DNA of 64,000 nucleotides, taken from Apis mellifera. Lineage: Eukaryota; Arthropoda; Insecta; Hymenoptera; Apidae. The position numbers were made by a program, and so were the translations under genes. Shown one piece after another: positions 12,888-27,109 of this stretch. The notes under the pieces are model-generated. The model made no database searches and had not been told where the DNA came from. It saw only the letters and a program-made list of their open reading frames with translations. Position 1 is the stretch's first letter, and the number at the start of each line of letters is the position of its first letter. The stretch lies in the NCBI RefSeq assembly GCF_003254395.2, contig NC_037645.1, positions 9,175,229-9,239,228 on the forward strand. Reading direction: 5' to 3'.

Positions 12888-14029
12888 CTGCGACAAAAGC
12901 AAAAATTACCATTTAAAATTAAGGATAAAAAAAAAAAGAAAAAAAAATCACGTATACACGCTAGACAAAATTGTAGACAAATGAGAACCACTGGCGGACG
13001 AGCGATTCGAGTTTTAAAGAGTCGAGACGAAAAAAACTTGACAAAGTTTCAGAGCAAGTATCCAAGGAAGTATTTTTATAATTGTCCAAGAGTAGTTCTA
13101 CTTCTATCTCTCTCTCTCTCTCTCTCTGCCGTGACAGAGAGATTTACGCAAGAGATAAACGCATTATCGAAACTCTGCACTGGTTCGTTAAATACGGAAA
13201 TCGGAAGTTGGCGAATTGTATTCCGACGAGGAATAACCAACAGTCGATCCGAAGTTTCTAGACACAATGGGAACGGTGCCTTCCCTTCTTAATCCAACGC
13301 AAGATTTCTCAACCTTCTCGTCTTCTTATCGAGTCCGCGCCGTCGAGGACGTAACGATAAGCATCTCTCTCGTTTTGAACTTAATATCGTCCCCGTGGTT
13401 TCGGGAGAGGAATTCTTCTCCCTCTTCTCATTTTATCATAGCTCATGAGCTTCGGTTCAATTTCAAAGTTAAGCATAAGTGGGAAAAAATATCGTCGCAC
13501 GAAAAATAGTGAAATATTCGGATTAATCGATAGAACACTCGCGAATTGGAAATGATTTCTCGTCATTATCGTTTCTCAGAAGTTTAAAGGAGAAATATTC
13601 CATTATTAAAAAATTACTTGATCTGTTTTAAAACTAGTCTAAAATATTCTTCATTTTATATTGATATCTTTGTAATATTTTTGATTCTCGATTTTTATTG
13701 TTGTGTAATAAAAAAAATGTTTCGCATAAATAATTGAATAATTTCAAAAAGATATTGTGATGTTACTAGTTTTTTTTTTTTGTTTTAGATTTTGTACAGT
13801 AAAAAATATTTTACATAAAGTTATATATAAATAGTTTCAAAAAGATACATATTCTGTAGTTTTTTTTTTTTGTAGATGTAAAGGATGTGTAAAAATCGTG
13901 TCTACATATGTTTCTTTTTTCTATGTTTTTGAAACAGAATTATAGATTATTTATCAATTGATGCAATTTGATATTTTCTATATAAAAAAAAAAAAAGAAA
14001 CAGGCAAAGTGATGGTCTATTGTTTATAT

Positions 14030-14400
14030 TACAAACTTCAAATTGAAATATCTCCTAAAATAAATGTTCAAGTTGTATAAAATAGTGGTAAAAAGATATA
14101 TATAATCCCTTTTAAAAAATATTAATGAAAACCATCTTCATTCCTATCTCTAAAAAATTATTTTCTTATTACGAATAACAAGAATTAGGACGAGACAGTA
14201 ATATCTGGTAAACAAAAACTCTCTAACTTGAATAAACAAGAAATCTGTGACATATATATATATATCTTATCGACAAAGATTCATGGTAAAAAGATACATA
14301 ATTCCCTTTAAAAAATATTAATGGCCTGAAACCATTGCCAAAATTCGAAAAATTATTTTCTTATTGCAACGATACAATATCTCGTAAACAGAAACTCTCT
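14030..14400. repeat. Local direct repeat around 200 bp
   Basis: The block ggtaaaaagatata...ccctttt/aaaaaatattaatg followed by attattttcttatt and gtaaacaaaaactctctaac occurs near 14088-14235 and again near 14285-14405 with moderate divergence. Confidence 0.6.
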
Positions 14401-14479
14401 AACCTGAGCAAACCAAAATATTTACCCGAATATTAATCACGTCGACGAGGCAAAATTCGTAAAAATTGGTAAAATTTTT

Positions 14480-15340
14480 TCACCGCAAAGCAACCGCCGG
14501 CTAAAGATAACCGGCCCCAAGTCACTAATCTCCCTCTCTTATCTCTTATCTCGCTCCAAGGAGTGCAAAAAACTTCCCCACTCCCAAGGGAGAGCCCACC
14601 ACAGCCATCCACAGCCCGGGTCCTCGTCTACGATTCTAAAAAAAAAAAGAAAAATAAATAAAACCCGAAGAAGCCCACTCTTCCTTTTTATATATAATAT
14701 ATATATATAAATGTACTCTCATTACTCTGGGGCTAAAAAAACGCAGCTATATATACACATATATCTTTCGTAGGGAGTGAATTCGCAATAAAAATGAGAA
14801 ATCGACGGAGTTCGTTTTCTCTCTCTCTCTTTCACTCGGAGAACGAGTGAGCGAACAAGCGAGCGACACGGGTTGAACATTTTACGACCGACTGGCCGCT
14901 CGTGCGAAATAAAAGTGGCTCGAAAGAGGGGTGGGGACAGAGGGAAGAGGGGAGAGGGGACACGTGCAACCTGCCACCACTCTTCGCTCGAACGTCACCG
15001 AGCATTTTTATATATCCATGCGGCACGTGGTATCATCACGCCTCGTCTCGCGCGTGCCCAAGCATTTATCCTTCCTGCGTTCGTGAATCTTGGTCGATTC
15101 GAGTTTGTCGCGATATTTTACACACTTTTATTTATCTTATTCCGTGAATAATAGGAGGGATAGGAGAGGGATTAAATTGCATTTTTGATCTCGCCTCGAT
15201 TTTAAAAACAACGCGGTTTCCGTCCTTGTTGTTGTCGCAACGATGAACCAATCAGAGAAAGGCTGACGGTAGTGGGGGAGCCTGTTCAGCCTTGAAATTG
15301 AACGAGTATGAAGTTTCGCACGAGTTATGCGGCAGGATTG
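14480..15340. promoter_or_regulatory. GC-rich intronic island (candidate regulatory)
   Basis: GC-richer sequence starts at the ccggccccaagtcac stretch and runs through cacgtg (14959-14964), a ccaatcag CCAAT-type box (about 15247-15254) and several CpG clusters. No exon of the receptor or other recognisable coding frame is seen. It could be an enhancer or a promoter of a non-coding transcript; this rests on composition only. Confidence 0.25.
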
Positions 15341-18119
15341 TAAATGTTTCGCGAGCGAAGATTGGTTAGTTATGAAACACTGTAATTACGAGTAGCGTGT
15401 CGGTGTGGAAGGGAATGTAAATTAGAATGTTGAAACTCGGTATAGTACATACACATTCGTGAGAGGGAAGTTTTTTTGCATGTTGGAGAAAGTTGGAGAT
15501 TAGAGTTGGAGATTTTGAAATAGACGAGCAAAGGGAAGGGACACGTATCCCTTTTGTCTCTATTCCCGCGTTATTCAATTTACAAGAACGCGTTGAAATT
15601 TATATAGGCGTCTGCCTATGTTCTACTATCCGTCGCGTGGAAAATTTTAAACAAAATCCACGAAACAACATTGGAAGAATTTTACAACGAAGAGAGATCT
15701 GTCAATTGATTTGTGGAATATTTATATAGAGAGAGACGTTAAAACAAAACAAAATAATAATAAAATTTATCGAATCTCCCCTATAAAATATAGAGAGGGA
15801 AAAGCGAGGAGAAAATTCGTTGAAGAAAAAGTTGGAAAGAAAACGGACGGAAAATCGTATTTAAATGAGACACGATGAGAGAAAAAATGGGTTTTGAACA
15901 TAACGCGAAGAGGGTGAAAACGCATTTAATCAGTGGGTAGTAGATGGTGGGTAAGATGAAAAGGAACTCTTTAATGAAATTTCGGATCGTAGTATTTCGC
16001 GTTATAAGAGTAACGCTCGAATAAAATAAAGTAGACGGCCCGAAAAGAAGAAGGAAAAGAAGAAAAAAGAACGGCCACTCAAAGGAAAACGTTCAAAGGG
16101 AAGAGAAACGCTTGTCGCGAGATGAAGGAGGAGGAAAGGAAAAATCCTCTGACGTCAGGAAAAAAAACGTCAACGAACAGCGTCATCGTGGCAAAGGAAA
16201 AGTTTAACGCATTTAAACGAGATAAGATAAGATAAGATGCGTGAAAATTTAATTCTTTATATATTCGAATCCATTTTCGATTTTAATCATTCAAAAATTT
16301 TATAGAATTCAATTTTATAGAATTTTAATCGATAATAAATTTGGAAAAATATTTGTGTTCGAATATTTATTAAAAGTGTAGAGAAAGTTATCGAAGTATT
16401 CGGATCAGATTTTTCAAGAATCGTATTATGGATCGATGAATATTCGTACAAATTCTGTTCGATCTTTTCCTCGAAAAATTTTGATCTTGGATAGAATATT
16501 CATTTTGTATTGGAGAGTAAAAGAAATTTGTGGAAGAAAATTCTCCAAATATTTTTCCGAGAATCCGTCTTTTGAAGGCGTCATTCGATGCTGTTGTTCA
16601 TTTCCTCGAGGTAAGGAAATGGCGATAACCCATTTGTTCCCGCACTTTAGTTCTCCTATAAGAGCTATGAATAACGGTAAATACGGCTTACCTTCATTCG
16701 AAACGCTATTTCCCCTTGTTGTTCGCAGTGGATTAGTTCCAGTAATATTCTCGACGAAATATTATCGTCCACGGTAATTTTTCCATCTTTGCTTCATTTT
16801 CTAATGGACCGAGACCATGAATATCACGGAACGGCGAACGTTTAAACAAAATATTTCATCGTTTTAACGTTTATACAATTTTTGTTTTAAATCGCGAAAT
16901 TTTATCTTTTTGATAAATTCCGCTATCCTTCCCTCCTTTTTTTAATTCTGTAAAATCCTATTCTGTAAATTTATCACCTTTTTTTTTTTTTTTTTTTTTT
17001 TTTTACGAAACGATTAAACACATGAATTATTTTCCAATTTTATCTTCAGTCGATATTATAAATTATTGAGGTTAAACGTACGTATATATTTTTCCTTTAA
17101 TATTTTTAAAAACCAATTGTAACGATGTAATTATTCTTGATTCTTCCCCCCCCCCTATCTCCTCTATTTTTAATCCTTCTTGTCAAGATTAATTTTTCTT
17201 TCTGCTCCAAGTTTTCCAAAAACTTTGACAATAATTCGTTTCCACACATACAGCGCTTCCATTGCTTCTATTACATTACATAATCCTTCGAATATTTCAT
17301 CGAAACATTTTCTTTTTTTAATAAAAATAAAAATTGAAAAGATGAAATTCAAGGATGAAAATTCTCAACAATCAATAAAATTTTCAACGAAACATGTCAC
17401 AGACCTCCTTCAATCTCCTTGTCAAAAAAAGAAAAAAAAACCATAATATATTTCACTATCGAAAGAAAAATTGTAATTCGCATAAATATCCGCAGTTTTA
17501 ATTACATCACTCAACAACTAATATACTCTCGCGAGATTATTCGTAAATATTTTGATCCGTCGGCAAGTGGATGGTTATAATGTACTCGAATATGAATCGG
17601 CGTATAATTCGAAACGATTGGAGGAACACACAGCTCGCGTATGTAACGTGTACTGTCCACGTTTAAATATTTGCCACGGCAGGAAATATTTGCAGTCCGA
17701 ACGTTTGAACAGCGCCCATCGATTTCACGGAATGGAATTCGAAAGAAATAATATCTCGATCGGTTAGAAAAAAAAAGAAAAAAGAAAAGAAAAATCTTAT
17801 CCACTGCCGAAATTCGGAAATAAAATTCTTTCTGATGAAAGGTCAATAAACGTTCCTTGGAAAACGTTAAAATCAACTTGTCCCGTCTCGACACACAAGA
17901 AAATTAACTGGACTGCTCTGGTCATGCAGAGAGTTACGTCAGCTACAGTAGAACGTGTCTGTCTGTAGTCAGCCCGCCCGAGAGATAATTGGAAGCGTGG
18001 GAAATTTTTAACAAAGTATAGATACTACTTTACTTCTTTCATATCTGTCTTTGCGAAAAATCAGTTACAGGCACGAAGGAAGGAGGAAATTAAGCGAAAA
18101 TAAGCTTCATTTTTCTTTT

Positions 18120-18930
18120 TTTTTTCTGGAAATTAAAAAATTTTTCAACGTAGATTAGAGAGTGACGAATAATTTTTGAAGTATTATTAATATCAATTTT
18201 ATTAATACGTTAACGTTGGATTATTACCAATATTTTGAGAATATTTTAATTGCAATATGTAATTTTAATATACGATGTTATTTCTCTAGAAAAATTTCCA
18301 GAAAATTATTCATTGTCACTTTTAATTTCAGGAAAAATTAACTAATATATTTCCTTTTATTTTTTTTTAATTTTTTGCATATGAGGTTTACTCGCACCGA
18401 CTTAAATATTAATAAAAAAAATATAATAAAATATATTGATAAAAATTTATCTTTCAGGGATTAATGAAAAATAAAAATTACAATTAAAAGTTAGGCAATC
18501 GATATAAGCTTTACTCACAACTTAAATATTAATTTTTCTGAGATTAATGAAAAATAAAAATAAAAATTACAATTAAAAGTTAACCAATCGATAAAAAAAA
18601 TTGATAATTCTCAGGAAAAATTAACTGATATATTTCTCTCTATTTTTTTTTTTTTTAATTTTTTGCATGAACTTTATTCTTCAACTTAAATATTAATAAA
18701 AAATATAAATTAAAATATACTGATAAAAATTAATCTTTCAGGGATTAATGAAAAATAAAAATTACAATTAAAAGTTAACCAATCGATAAAAAAAAATTGA
18801 TAATTCTCAGGAATACATTTCTTTCTATTTTTTTTTTTTTTTTTTTTAATTTTTTGCATATGAGCTTCATTCACACCGTCTTCAAATATTGACCTTTCTG
18901 GGATTAAATAACAAATAAAAAAATTAAGCA
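18120..18930. repeat. Degenerate AT-rich tandem repeat, 3-4 copies
   Basis: The order T-run, ttttttgcat, cttaaatattaat, ggattaatgaaaaataaaaa, ttacaattaaaagtta and caatcgat recurs, with ttttttgcat near 18373, 18660 and 18854. Units are about 190-290 bp because blocks are lost in some copies. Confidence 0.75.
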
Positions 18931-19464
18931 ATCGACATAAATGATTGATTAGCGAGGCGAGAGGGGAATAATAATTGAATATTTTATCGGTTTCCCTCGG
19001 ATATTAAACACCGCAATATCTGTAAAAAGATATAATTAACTGTTGGAAATATTCGCGTTAGAAATATTCCTCTGGCGGATGCACGATGAATTTATCGATA
19101 AGCAAGCGTTGGTGGCTGTTGGTTTCCAGAAGAACCTTTGGCAGAAAAGGGGAAAGATCCCGCCCTCCAAGGAGAATAGCTCCGTTTATTGGAAGGATAT
19201 ACCGGCATCATCAAGCTTCTGCTTTGTAACGAACCTCGAGGGAAATAAGGGTGGAGGGTTGCTAATACAGATTGAATCCTGTTCTTCTCTTCCCTGCCAG
19301 GCTTTTGGATTTTGTATTTCATTAGCGGTAACGCGCCCTGTTTCTCCCCCAATTTTTTTAATTTTTATCCTTCTATCTTCCAGCATCTTGCAGTATGCAA
19401 AATATGGTTTATTCCATCTTTTATACACACACATGTATATATATATTTCTTCCTCTTCCTTTTT

Positions 19465-20390
19465 TATCCTTTTTTCTAAGAAATATCTACAAAAAAACAG
19501 ATAGGTTTCTCTCTTTTAACAAAAATAGATAATTATATATTTAGAAAACATAAACAACACATCTCTTCTTCATTATCTTCCTTACAACTTCTCTCATTCC
19601 TTATCCTTAGTTATCCATAATTAACTTTACCCTTGATACGTTTTAATATTCTTCAATGCCATAAGATGAGTCTTAAATAAGGATTATTATTTAAGATATT
19701 TTTTCTAAGAAATATCTCCAGAAAACAGACAGGTTTCTCTCTTTTAACGAAAATAGATAATTATATATACAAGAAAACAAAAACAATACATCTCTTCTTC
19801 ATTTTCTTCCTGACAATTCCTCTTATCCCTGGTTATCCATGATTAACTTTACCTTTGATACGTTTTAATATTCTTCAATGCCATAAGATGAGTCTCAAAT
19901 AAGGATTATTACTTAATAAAATATTTTTTCTAAGAGATATCTCCAGAAAACAGACAGGTTCCTCTCTTTTAACGAAAATAGATAATTATATATACAAGAA
20001 AACAAAAACAATACATCTCTTCTTCATTTTCTTCCTGACAATTCCTCTTATCCCTGGTTATCCATGATTAACTTTACCTTTGATACGTTTTAATATTCTT
20101 CAATGCCATAAGATGAGTCTCAAATAAGGATTATTACTTAATAAAATATTTTTTCTAAGAGATATCTTCAGAAAACAGACAGGTTCCTCTCTTTTAACAA
20201 AAATAGATAATTATATATACAAGAAAACAAAAACAATACATCTCTTCTTCATTTTCTTCCTGACAATTCCTCTTATCCCTGGTTATCCATGATTAACTTT
20301 ACCTTTGATACGTTTTAATATTCTTCAATGCCATGAACTGAGTCTCAAATAAGGATTATTACTTAACGAGATAAAAATCTTCCCTTAAAT
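19465..20390. repeat. Minisatellite, 225-bp unit, about 4 copies
   Basis: The sequence cagacaggtt occurs at 19726, 19951 and 20176, exactly 225 bp apart, with a diverged copy at 19498. Each unit carries ttatccatgattaactttac and cttcaatgccataagatgag. The inner copies are almost identical. Confidence 0.93.
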
Positions 20391-23079
20391 TTTCCTGCAA
20401 AAGTTAGGAGCAACTCTGCACTCTATCTTTGATGCTCCTCAGAGAAGAGCTTTCAACGATTCACTTCTTATTCTTCCATGCTCGTCACATTGTGCCTGTG
20501 ATGATAAAAGATGGAGAGATAGATGGACAGATTCTTATTTTTCTCTACAGAAAAAAAAAAAAAAAATACCGATGATTGGTCAACCTTGAAAAGAAAAAGA
20601 AAACTCATGAAAAGGGTTCTCGATGCAGAGGAACGGTTAGGTTGATGCATGGACTTTGAAGATGTTGCCGATGTTCGCAGCAGATTGTCACCAGGGTATG
20701 GAAGATACGAGGAGCATGTTCCCTGAATCTTATGAATAACTCATAAGTCACGTACCGTCTGGAGATTGCCAGAGATCCCGGATGATAAATCCTATTTCTC
20801 GAGAATGTCAATGTTTCTTTCTTTCTTTCTTTCTTTTTTTCTCTCTCAAACTTAACCTGCAGGCAAAATAAACGAAACGTGAACCTGACGTTCGCAATAA
20901 CCGATAACAAGATCTTATTCTTCATTTATATACCAATTTCTGAATCCTCTTGCCTCGCAAAATTGTAATATATAAATCTGGAAATCTTTATTACCTGTAC
21001 GAACAAGATGTCAGATATCCAACTTTCTAAATTCTAAAAGGCCAGGTTTGAATTAGCTTCAGATTATTCCAGATACGATGATAATTCTGATTTCTAGGAT
21101 TTCTAAATTACAGGCTGAGCTGGATTAAAAAGAACTGGGTTAGAATATCAAATGTAATTCATACTTAAGACAGTTTTAATCTCTTATTTTATTATACCAT
21201 CATTAATAGTTTTGATCAAATGTTCATTTTTATCTTTTTTACCTGATTATTATCTTCCAAACTTATTACTTCTACTTGCCTGAGAAAGAAAAGAAAATCG
21301 ATTATCGACGCTTGGATAATAGTATTCACCACGATCACCTTGAATTTAACGAGTTCAGCTCGATTACAAATAGATTGTTACGTCCTCAAAGCTTCTTCTC
21401 CTCCTCCTTTTAATTGACTCGATTTCACGGCAGGGTTGACACTTACACCTTTAAACATCTTTCCATGGATTGAATTGTTACAAATTCAAAAAATGGAGGC
21501 GGGGGAGAGAAGGCAAAAAGGATCCATCGTCCAAGAATCTATCAGAGAATATGTAGAATAGGATTTCTTTTTCCAATTTTCCTTTATATTCCTTCATATT
21601 TGTGAAGTAGGTTAGTTATTATTGAAGGGAATATTCTATTATTACGTTTGTCAGGGGATTAATAATGAAAAATTCAATGGGATAGAAATTTCGTGAAATA
21701 ACACTTCCTTCTTCTTCTATCTATGGACTATTTGATAAATTTTATTTAAGAAAGTTTTTGTATTTTATTTTAGAGTTTAAAAATTTCTATCCAAGTACTT
21801 TTCAACATTGAGAAGATACTGAAAGCTTGAAGAATTGAAATAACACAGACATGTAATATTTGTTCATACATCATGTAGAGAAATTAAATCTTGAAAATAT
21901 AATAATGATAGACGATGTTTTCAAATAAAAAAATTTAAACTTCTCTATTTAATCGTTAAAATTTTTTCTTTTTTCTATTTATAACGAAGCGTGTATTAAT
22001 TTCACCATAAAAAAAAAATTGGAATATTTCTCTTCGATTCGAACAATTCGATACTCGAAATAAGAGATCCTTAAAAGAAGAAGAAGAAGAAAATCTAGAT
22101 TCTTTCGATAAAATTTCTTCCATATATATCAATCCTAAAATCAATCTTGCATGAAATAGAATCGACAACATTCGACCAATGAACGAAATTTCAAATTATA
22201 TTTCGTTGAATAATAATAACTCTGTGAAAAATTCTTCTCGTGTCGGGATAAATTTCTTCATCGCCCTTCCAAAACTCATTCCAGAACTGTTGGCAACATT
22301 GCGACAAGAATTAATTCGGAAACAGACATTTCAAGCGGGGATCTGATATTTTCCAGGGAAAAACGGCTATGTTTTTTCCTTCCTCCTTTTTTTTTTTTTT
22401 TTTTGGTCGAAGGTCAGTCAGCCTCGTGACTCGCTTCTCTTTTTCCCCTCTCGGCTCTTAATTTCCCTTAGCGGTTTCGTCGTGTCGGGCAAAACGGTTG
22501 TTCCGTTACGATGGGGGCGAAAAAGAAAAAAAAAGAAAGAAAGAAAGAAAGAAAAGGGAGAAAAGGGTCTCGGTTTTCGCATATTTCACCGTCTTTCCCC
22601 CACTACTCCCCATCGACCCCGTGCCCGTTTCTTGTTATTCGGCTAACGACCACCGTTAGGAGTGTTTATTTTGAAGCTTGCACGAGAGAATGTCCGCTCT
22701 TCTTATTTTCACTGCCTTCGAAATCCAATACGATTCTAAGAAGAAAAAAATTTTCTCCTTTTTCTCTATCTATCTATCTATCTATTTCGCGTATTTATTC
22801 GTTTGACCGCGTAAACGCAATAATTGAATTTAGTCAACAAAGAATTCAGTTATTTAGTTTTCTGTTTATAGCTACTATTATTTTTAGAAATAACATTCTC
22901 AATTCGCTCGTATTTCAACGATAACGTTTCCTCGAAACGGAGCCTCTTCGAGCGTGAGACAGACGAGGATAGTTGATTCCCCCTCCTCCCTGCTTTATGA
23001 GAAGCATTAAATTAATTATTCTCGCGTATAATTATTTTCTTTTTCTCGAAGCTTTCTTCTTCTAGATCTCACAAGAGAT

Positions 23080-24108
23080 ACGAATTTTAAAATTATAATT
23101 CATCTCCTTCTTTATTATCACTGTTAATAACAATTCGTTATGATTTAATAATAATTATTAAAAGATTGAATTTTATCTTTTCGTTTACAGTTTGATGAAC
23201 TTTTTAGCGCCATGCGATATGCATAATTTTTTAATTGGGATTATAAATTTATTCTCATTATACTCGATAGAATCAAATATGGTTGAATAACGTTAAATTA
23301 CGGGATAATTTTCACGATAATGAAACACCGAGTCGTTTCACGCGATCACGAACGATCGAATTCGAGGAGTTCGATCTTATGGCGATTTCTCGAGTCGTTA
23401 TTCGTCGGCTTCGAAATTTTATTGGTCTTCCAAAAACGTGACAAGCTTTAACGTCGAAATTGTCGGAACGAAATTTTAAAAAGCACTTTTCACACTGGCG
23501 CACGGTTCATAGACTTGACGTAACTTTTTTCTTGCCTGAACAGCATTTTTACCTTTTCCATAACAAAAAAGTAAAATATGCCGAAAATACACCTTTCGAT
23601 CTCGCATATTTGTCATCACCCGCGAAAAACACACAATCGAACGAATTTTTCTTACAAATGAACCATGAAATGCCAAAATATATAATGGCAGCACTGTTTA
23701 GAATGAAGTTGGCTGCATAAATGTTCGACTAGCGACACTGGTATGAAGAAACAGAATTACTTTCCGAACAACGAATAGCCTGCGATCCAAATTCAAAGCA
23801 CAAACGATCGTAGATCAGAATGATGTTGAGTATGATTTTGATCAAGAGTTGGAATTTTTGAAACTGAGAACTAATTTCCGTTCTAGCATTGGACGTTCAG
23901 ATATTAATTCACAATTGATTTCTCAAGTTCAATTTAACAACAACAAAAGATCATCCGAGCCATGTATGATAAATCTCTAAATTTAAACTTTGAACTGTTC
24001 GAGCTATCGAATTCTTATCGAACACTTAAAAAGTCAATTCTCCAATTTCCAGTTTGCTTTGCAATTGATACCTTCGATCACGATACCTCGATCCATCAAA
24101 GACACGCC
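23080..24108 (-). mobile_element. Mariner-bearing dispersed repeat, copy 1
   Basis: This is about 1.03 kb, colinear with 30471-31534. Both start at cgaattttaaaatta and lose similarity just after catcaaagacacgcc. The minus strand at about 23592-23312 encodes a decayed mariner transposase N-terminus in two frames: YFRHILLF, GKNAVQARKKL, then after a frameshift FRSDNFDVK, a GRP motif and ITTREIA. The catalytic DDD region is absent. A roughly 70-bp segment at 23700-23771 is repeated directly at 24133-24200, just outside the shared part. A small frame conserved with copy 2 lies at about 23788-23980 on the plus strand. Subfamily (perhaps the mellifera or cecropia group) is not resolved. Confidence 0.75.
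23312..23592 (-). pseudogene. Mariner transposase N-terminal fragment (broken)
   Basis: The fragment covers the paired-like helix-turn-helix DNA-binding part of a mariner transposase. The first frame contains YFRHILLF and KNAVQARKKLRQVYE. The second frame contains FRSDNFDVKACHVFGRP and TTREIA followed by a weak second HTH. There is at least one frameshift, several damaged motifs, and no catalytic domain. It is not functional. Confidence 0.75.
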
Positions 24109-24132
24109 ACATTCACGTTCACCTCTCGGTTC

Positions 24133-24200
24133 AGAATGAAGTTGGCTGGATAAACTAGCGACACTTGGTGTGAAAAAAATGAAGTTACTTTCGAACAAGC
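24133..24200. repeat. Direct repeat of 23700-23771
   Basis: Both segments contain agaatgaagttggctg, ataaa, ctagcgacac and atgaag/aaaatgaagttactttc...gaacaa. Copy 2 of the dispersed repeat has the first occurrence only (31134-31205). It may be a remnant terminal repeat of the element; this is inference. Confidence 0.6.
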
Positions 24201-24249
24201 CAATATCATATATTGCTAGGGATATTTGGGAAATTACTCGGTGCACGTT

Positions 24250-24600
24250 CGATGCTCCATTAACGGGCCGAGATAAAAGTGTAATAGGATGGTGAGGGCG
24301 AGAAGAACCGGAAGAAAATGGAGTTGGAAGGGGCGAAGTGAAAGGGGAGTTGTTAACGGGTGCTCCAAGAACAGTGGAAGCAGCTCTGCGTGGAAAGCTC
24401 CCCTTCGGCTAATGATTTCTCCTGTATTCTTGCCCCGCCCCGCCCCCGAAGGACACTCTTCTTAATTTTCCACCAACGGATCTCCACGCCCACGATTGCG
24501 TTAATTCTCCCTCACGATTTTTCCTCCTCGAGATCGTTCCCAAGATGGCTACCCAAATCCATAAAAACTCCTTCATCCTCCTCCAATTTTCTCTCTCGAG
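24250..24600. other. GC-richer unique intronic stretch
   Basis: The composition rises (gccccgccccgcccccgaag at about 24431-24450) next to the mariner repeat. There is no recognisable exon. The plus-strand open frame here has no homologue that I know. Confidence 0.3.
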
Positions 24601-26439
24601 TGTGATTTTCGCGTCTAGAATTTTTTTTTTTTTTTTTTTTTTAAATTTTCAAGCTAATTGAATACAAATATTTATACTTTCAATAAATGGATTTCGATGA
24701 ACGGATAGCGCGATAAATAACGCTGAGAATAATTGCACGTAGAACGGAGAAGAGAAGTTTTTAAAAGATCCCATTTGGCGCGTTATATAATGGTCTATAC
24801 TACTGCCGACGAGAAAAAAGGAGACGTATTAGTATTCTCGTCCGCTTGTTTTTGTTCGCTTTCAATTTGGTTATACGTTGATTGTTGTAAAGTTTAATGA
24901 GAACGTTTGCAACGTTTTATCTTAATTGTTGTATTTCGTCTGAAATTGAACTGACTGCTGACCATTGGAATAATTAAAACCCTTTAATTGCGGTTTATAA
25001 ACCAAACAGTAAAATTATAACCAGAGGCGGGTATGGCGCATAACAACAATTTTCATGTAAACAGACTTTGAAGAATTCTTATACATTTCTTTAAATCTAT
25101 TTTGATGAACAATTTGTGACAATTATTGTCTCGAAAAGAATAATTTTGAATTATTGAATGAACTATTATATTCCAAGAGTATTTTTTTTTTTTTTCGATT
25201 GTGCTAAAAGTACCCAAAAGCGGTTAAATTAAAAGGCATGTTTAAGTTTCAATATTGCATACGTGTTCATACGCATGAATTGATATATATAGACTGTATA
25301 GCTTGAATTTACAGCATCGATGAATAATTCCACTCATACGTGTCTGATAGTTTATTATTAATTATTAATTAAGGAGATATACCAGGCCACGTTGATTCAA
25401 ACTTTTATTAATATTAATTATTTCAGAATAAATATTTATTGACAATACTTTGAAATTATTCGTAAATATTTTCATCGATATCGAATTATTGTTACTTGAA
25501 ATTTAATTTAAACTTACCGATTGACGATATTTGTACTTACCGATCGATCTTTATTCTGTCGATAAATTTGTAATTAACGACAAAGTGTGTACTAATTCAA
25601 ACTATTCATCTATTTTTCAATCATTTCATATTCACGAAAAAACCATCTTCATTTTCAACCATTCCAATCGTATATATCGCCGATAACAATATGCCTGGCC
25701 ATATATCCCCCGATACCACTGGCTATTCCAACCAGGCGATGATTTCCTCAAACTTTTCCCTTCGTAAATAAGAATTTACTCGAACTTTTCAACCCGTTGA
25801 ATAAACTTCTCTTTCCCATAAATCGTTCTGGAAAAATCGAATAAGCCGTTGGAGAATGAATCGAAGGAAAAAATCGCGGAACAAAGTTGGAAGAACTTTG
25901 ACGCCTGTTCTCGGATATTTTTATGATACGATAGTTGTGAGATCGACTGACTGACTGACTGACTGACTGGCCTCGATCGAAGAAAGCGATACCGACCGAG
26001 TAATTAAGCAAACGCGATTCTCTTCTCCCTCGAACGAGTTTCTAACATTAAATCACAGAAGAGTGGCAGACTAATTTTCCCCAGTGCAAATCCTTTTCTT
26101 GCGAAAAAGAAAAAAAAAAAAATAGATTCGACGAGATTACCGAGCCAGCCACGTCGTGGATTTGCATTCATCTTACTTCCTACTTCTGTAATTACATTAA
26201 AGACGTTTCGAAGAAAGGGCGAAGCAAGACTGTAAATGAACAAATTTACAGTTTGAATCCCAACCCCTTTGGTTTTCATTCAATTCTCTTCTTCTTGCGA
26301 TGAATTCTTCTGCGATTGATTTAATTACTTTTTTTTTTTAATTTTAGAATATTTTATAAACGAAATAAATATTTACGATTTTACGACTTTTATCCCCTTT
26401 CCTTTATTTCTTCTCTCAAAGATATCAAAAGTTTTGATA

Positions 26440-26555
26440 AAAGATTTATTTATTTATTATTATTATTATTTATTTATTTATTATTATTTATTATTATTAT
26501 TATTTATTATTATTATTATTATTTATTATTATTATTATTATTATTTATTTATTTA
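26440..26555. repeat. (ATT)n/(ATTT)n microsatellite
   Basis: About 115 bp of mixed tta and ttta repeats, flanked by unique AT-rich sequence. Confidence 0.9.
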
Positions 26556-27109
26556 AAAATATTTCTTTCGATTTATTTTGTGTTGTGTTAATGCTCCCTT
26601 GGTAAAATAGGTTTGACTATGTATCGGCTTACAGCTAGTCTTCCAGCGAAAAGTTTTTCCGAGAAATTTCTTACTCGACACCTTCTCGTAAGGTGCTTAT
26701 CGTTATTTTTCTTGTATGCACATTATCGCTAGAAACTATATAAATATTTTTCTTATTTTTTCGCGGAATGCGATTTATATTCCATTCTTCCGTTTAATGT
26801 ACTTCGAAAGTAATAATTCTTCAAGAGAATCACATTTTTTTATTCATCCGTTATTTATAAATTTAAAAAAAAAATATTTCAAATCGATAATAAAAATTCT
26901 GATTCTAAAATCGAAAAAAGAAATTGCTTTTTAACAAAAATTCCAACGTAATAATAATTATTATTATAATTCCAATATTCTCCGGATAAAATCACGATAA
27001 TCGATCGATTTGTACAATTATTTTATCTACTTTCTAATATTAATCCATCCAATAATATTACAATAATAAGAATGAATTATTTTCTTTTTTTTATTAAATT
27101 ATTTGGCAA

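Noticed and set aside
19043..19504. 153-codon plus-strand ORF in a GC-richer patch
   Set aside because: No recognised motif, the end is low-complexity Ser/Ile, and the minus strand is equally open; kept as non-coding.
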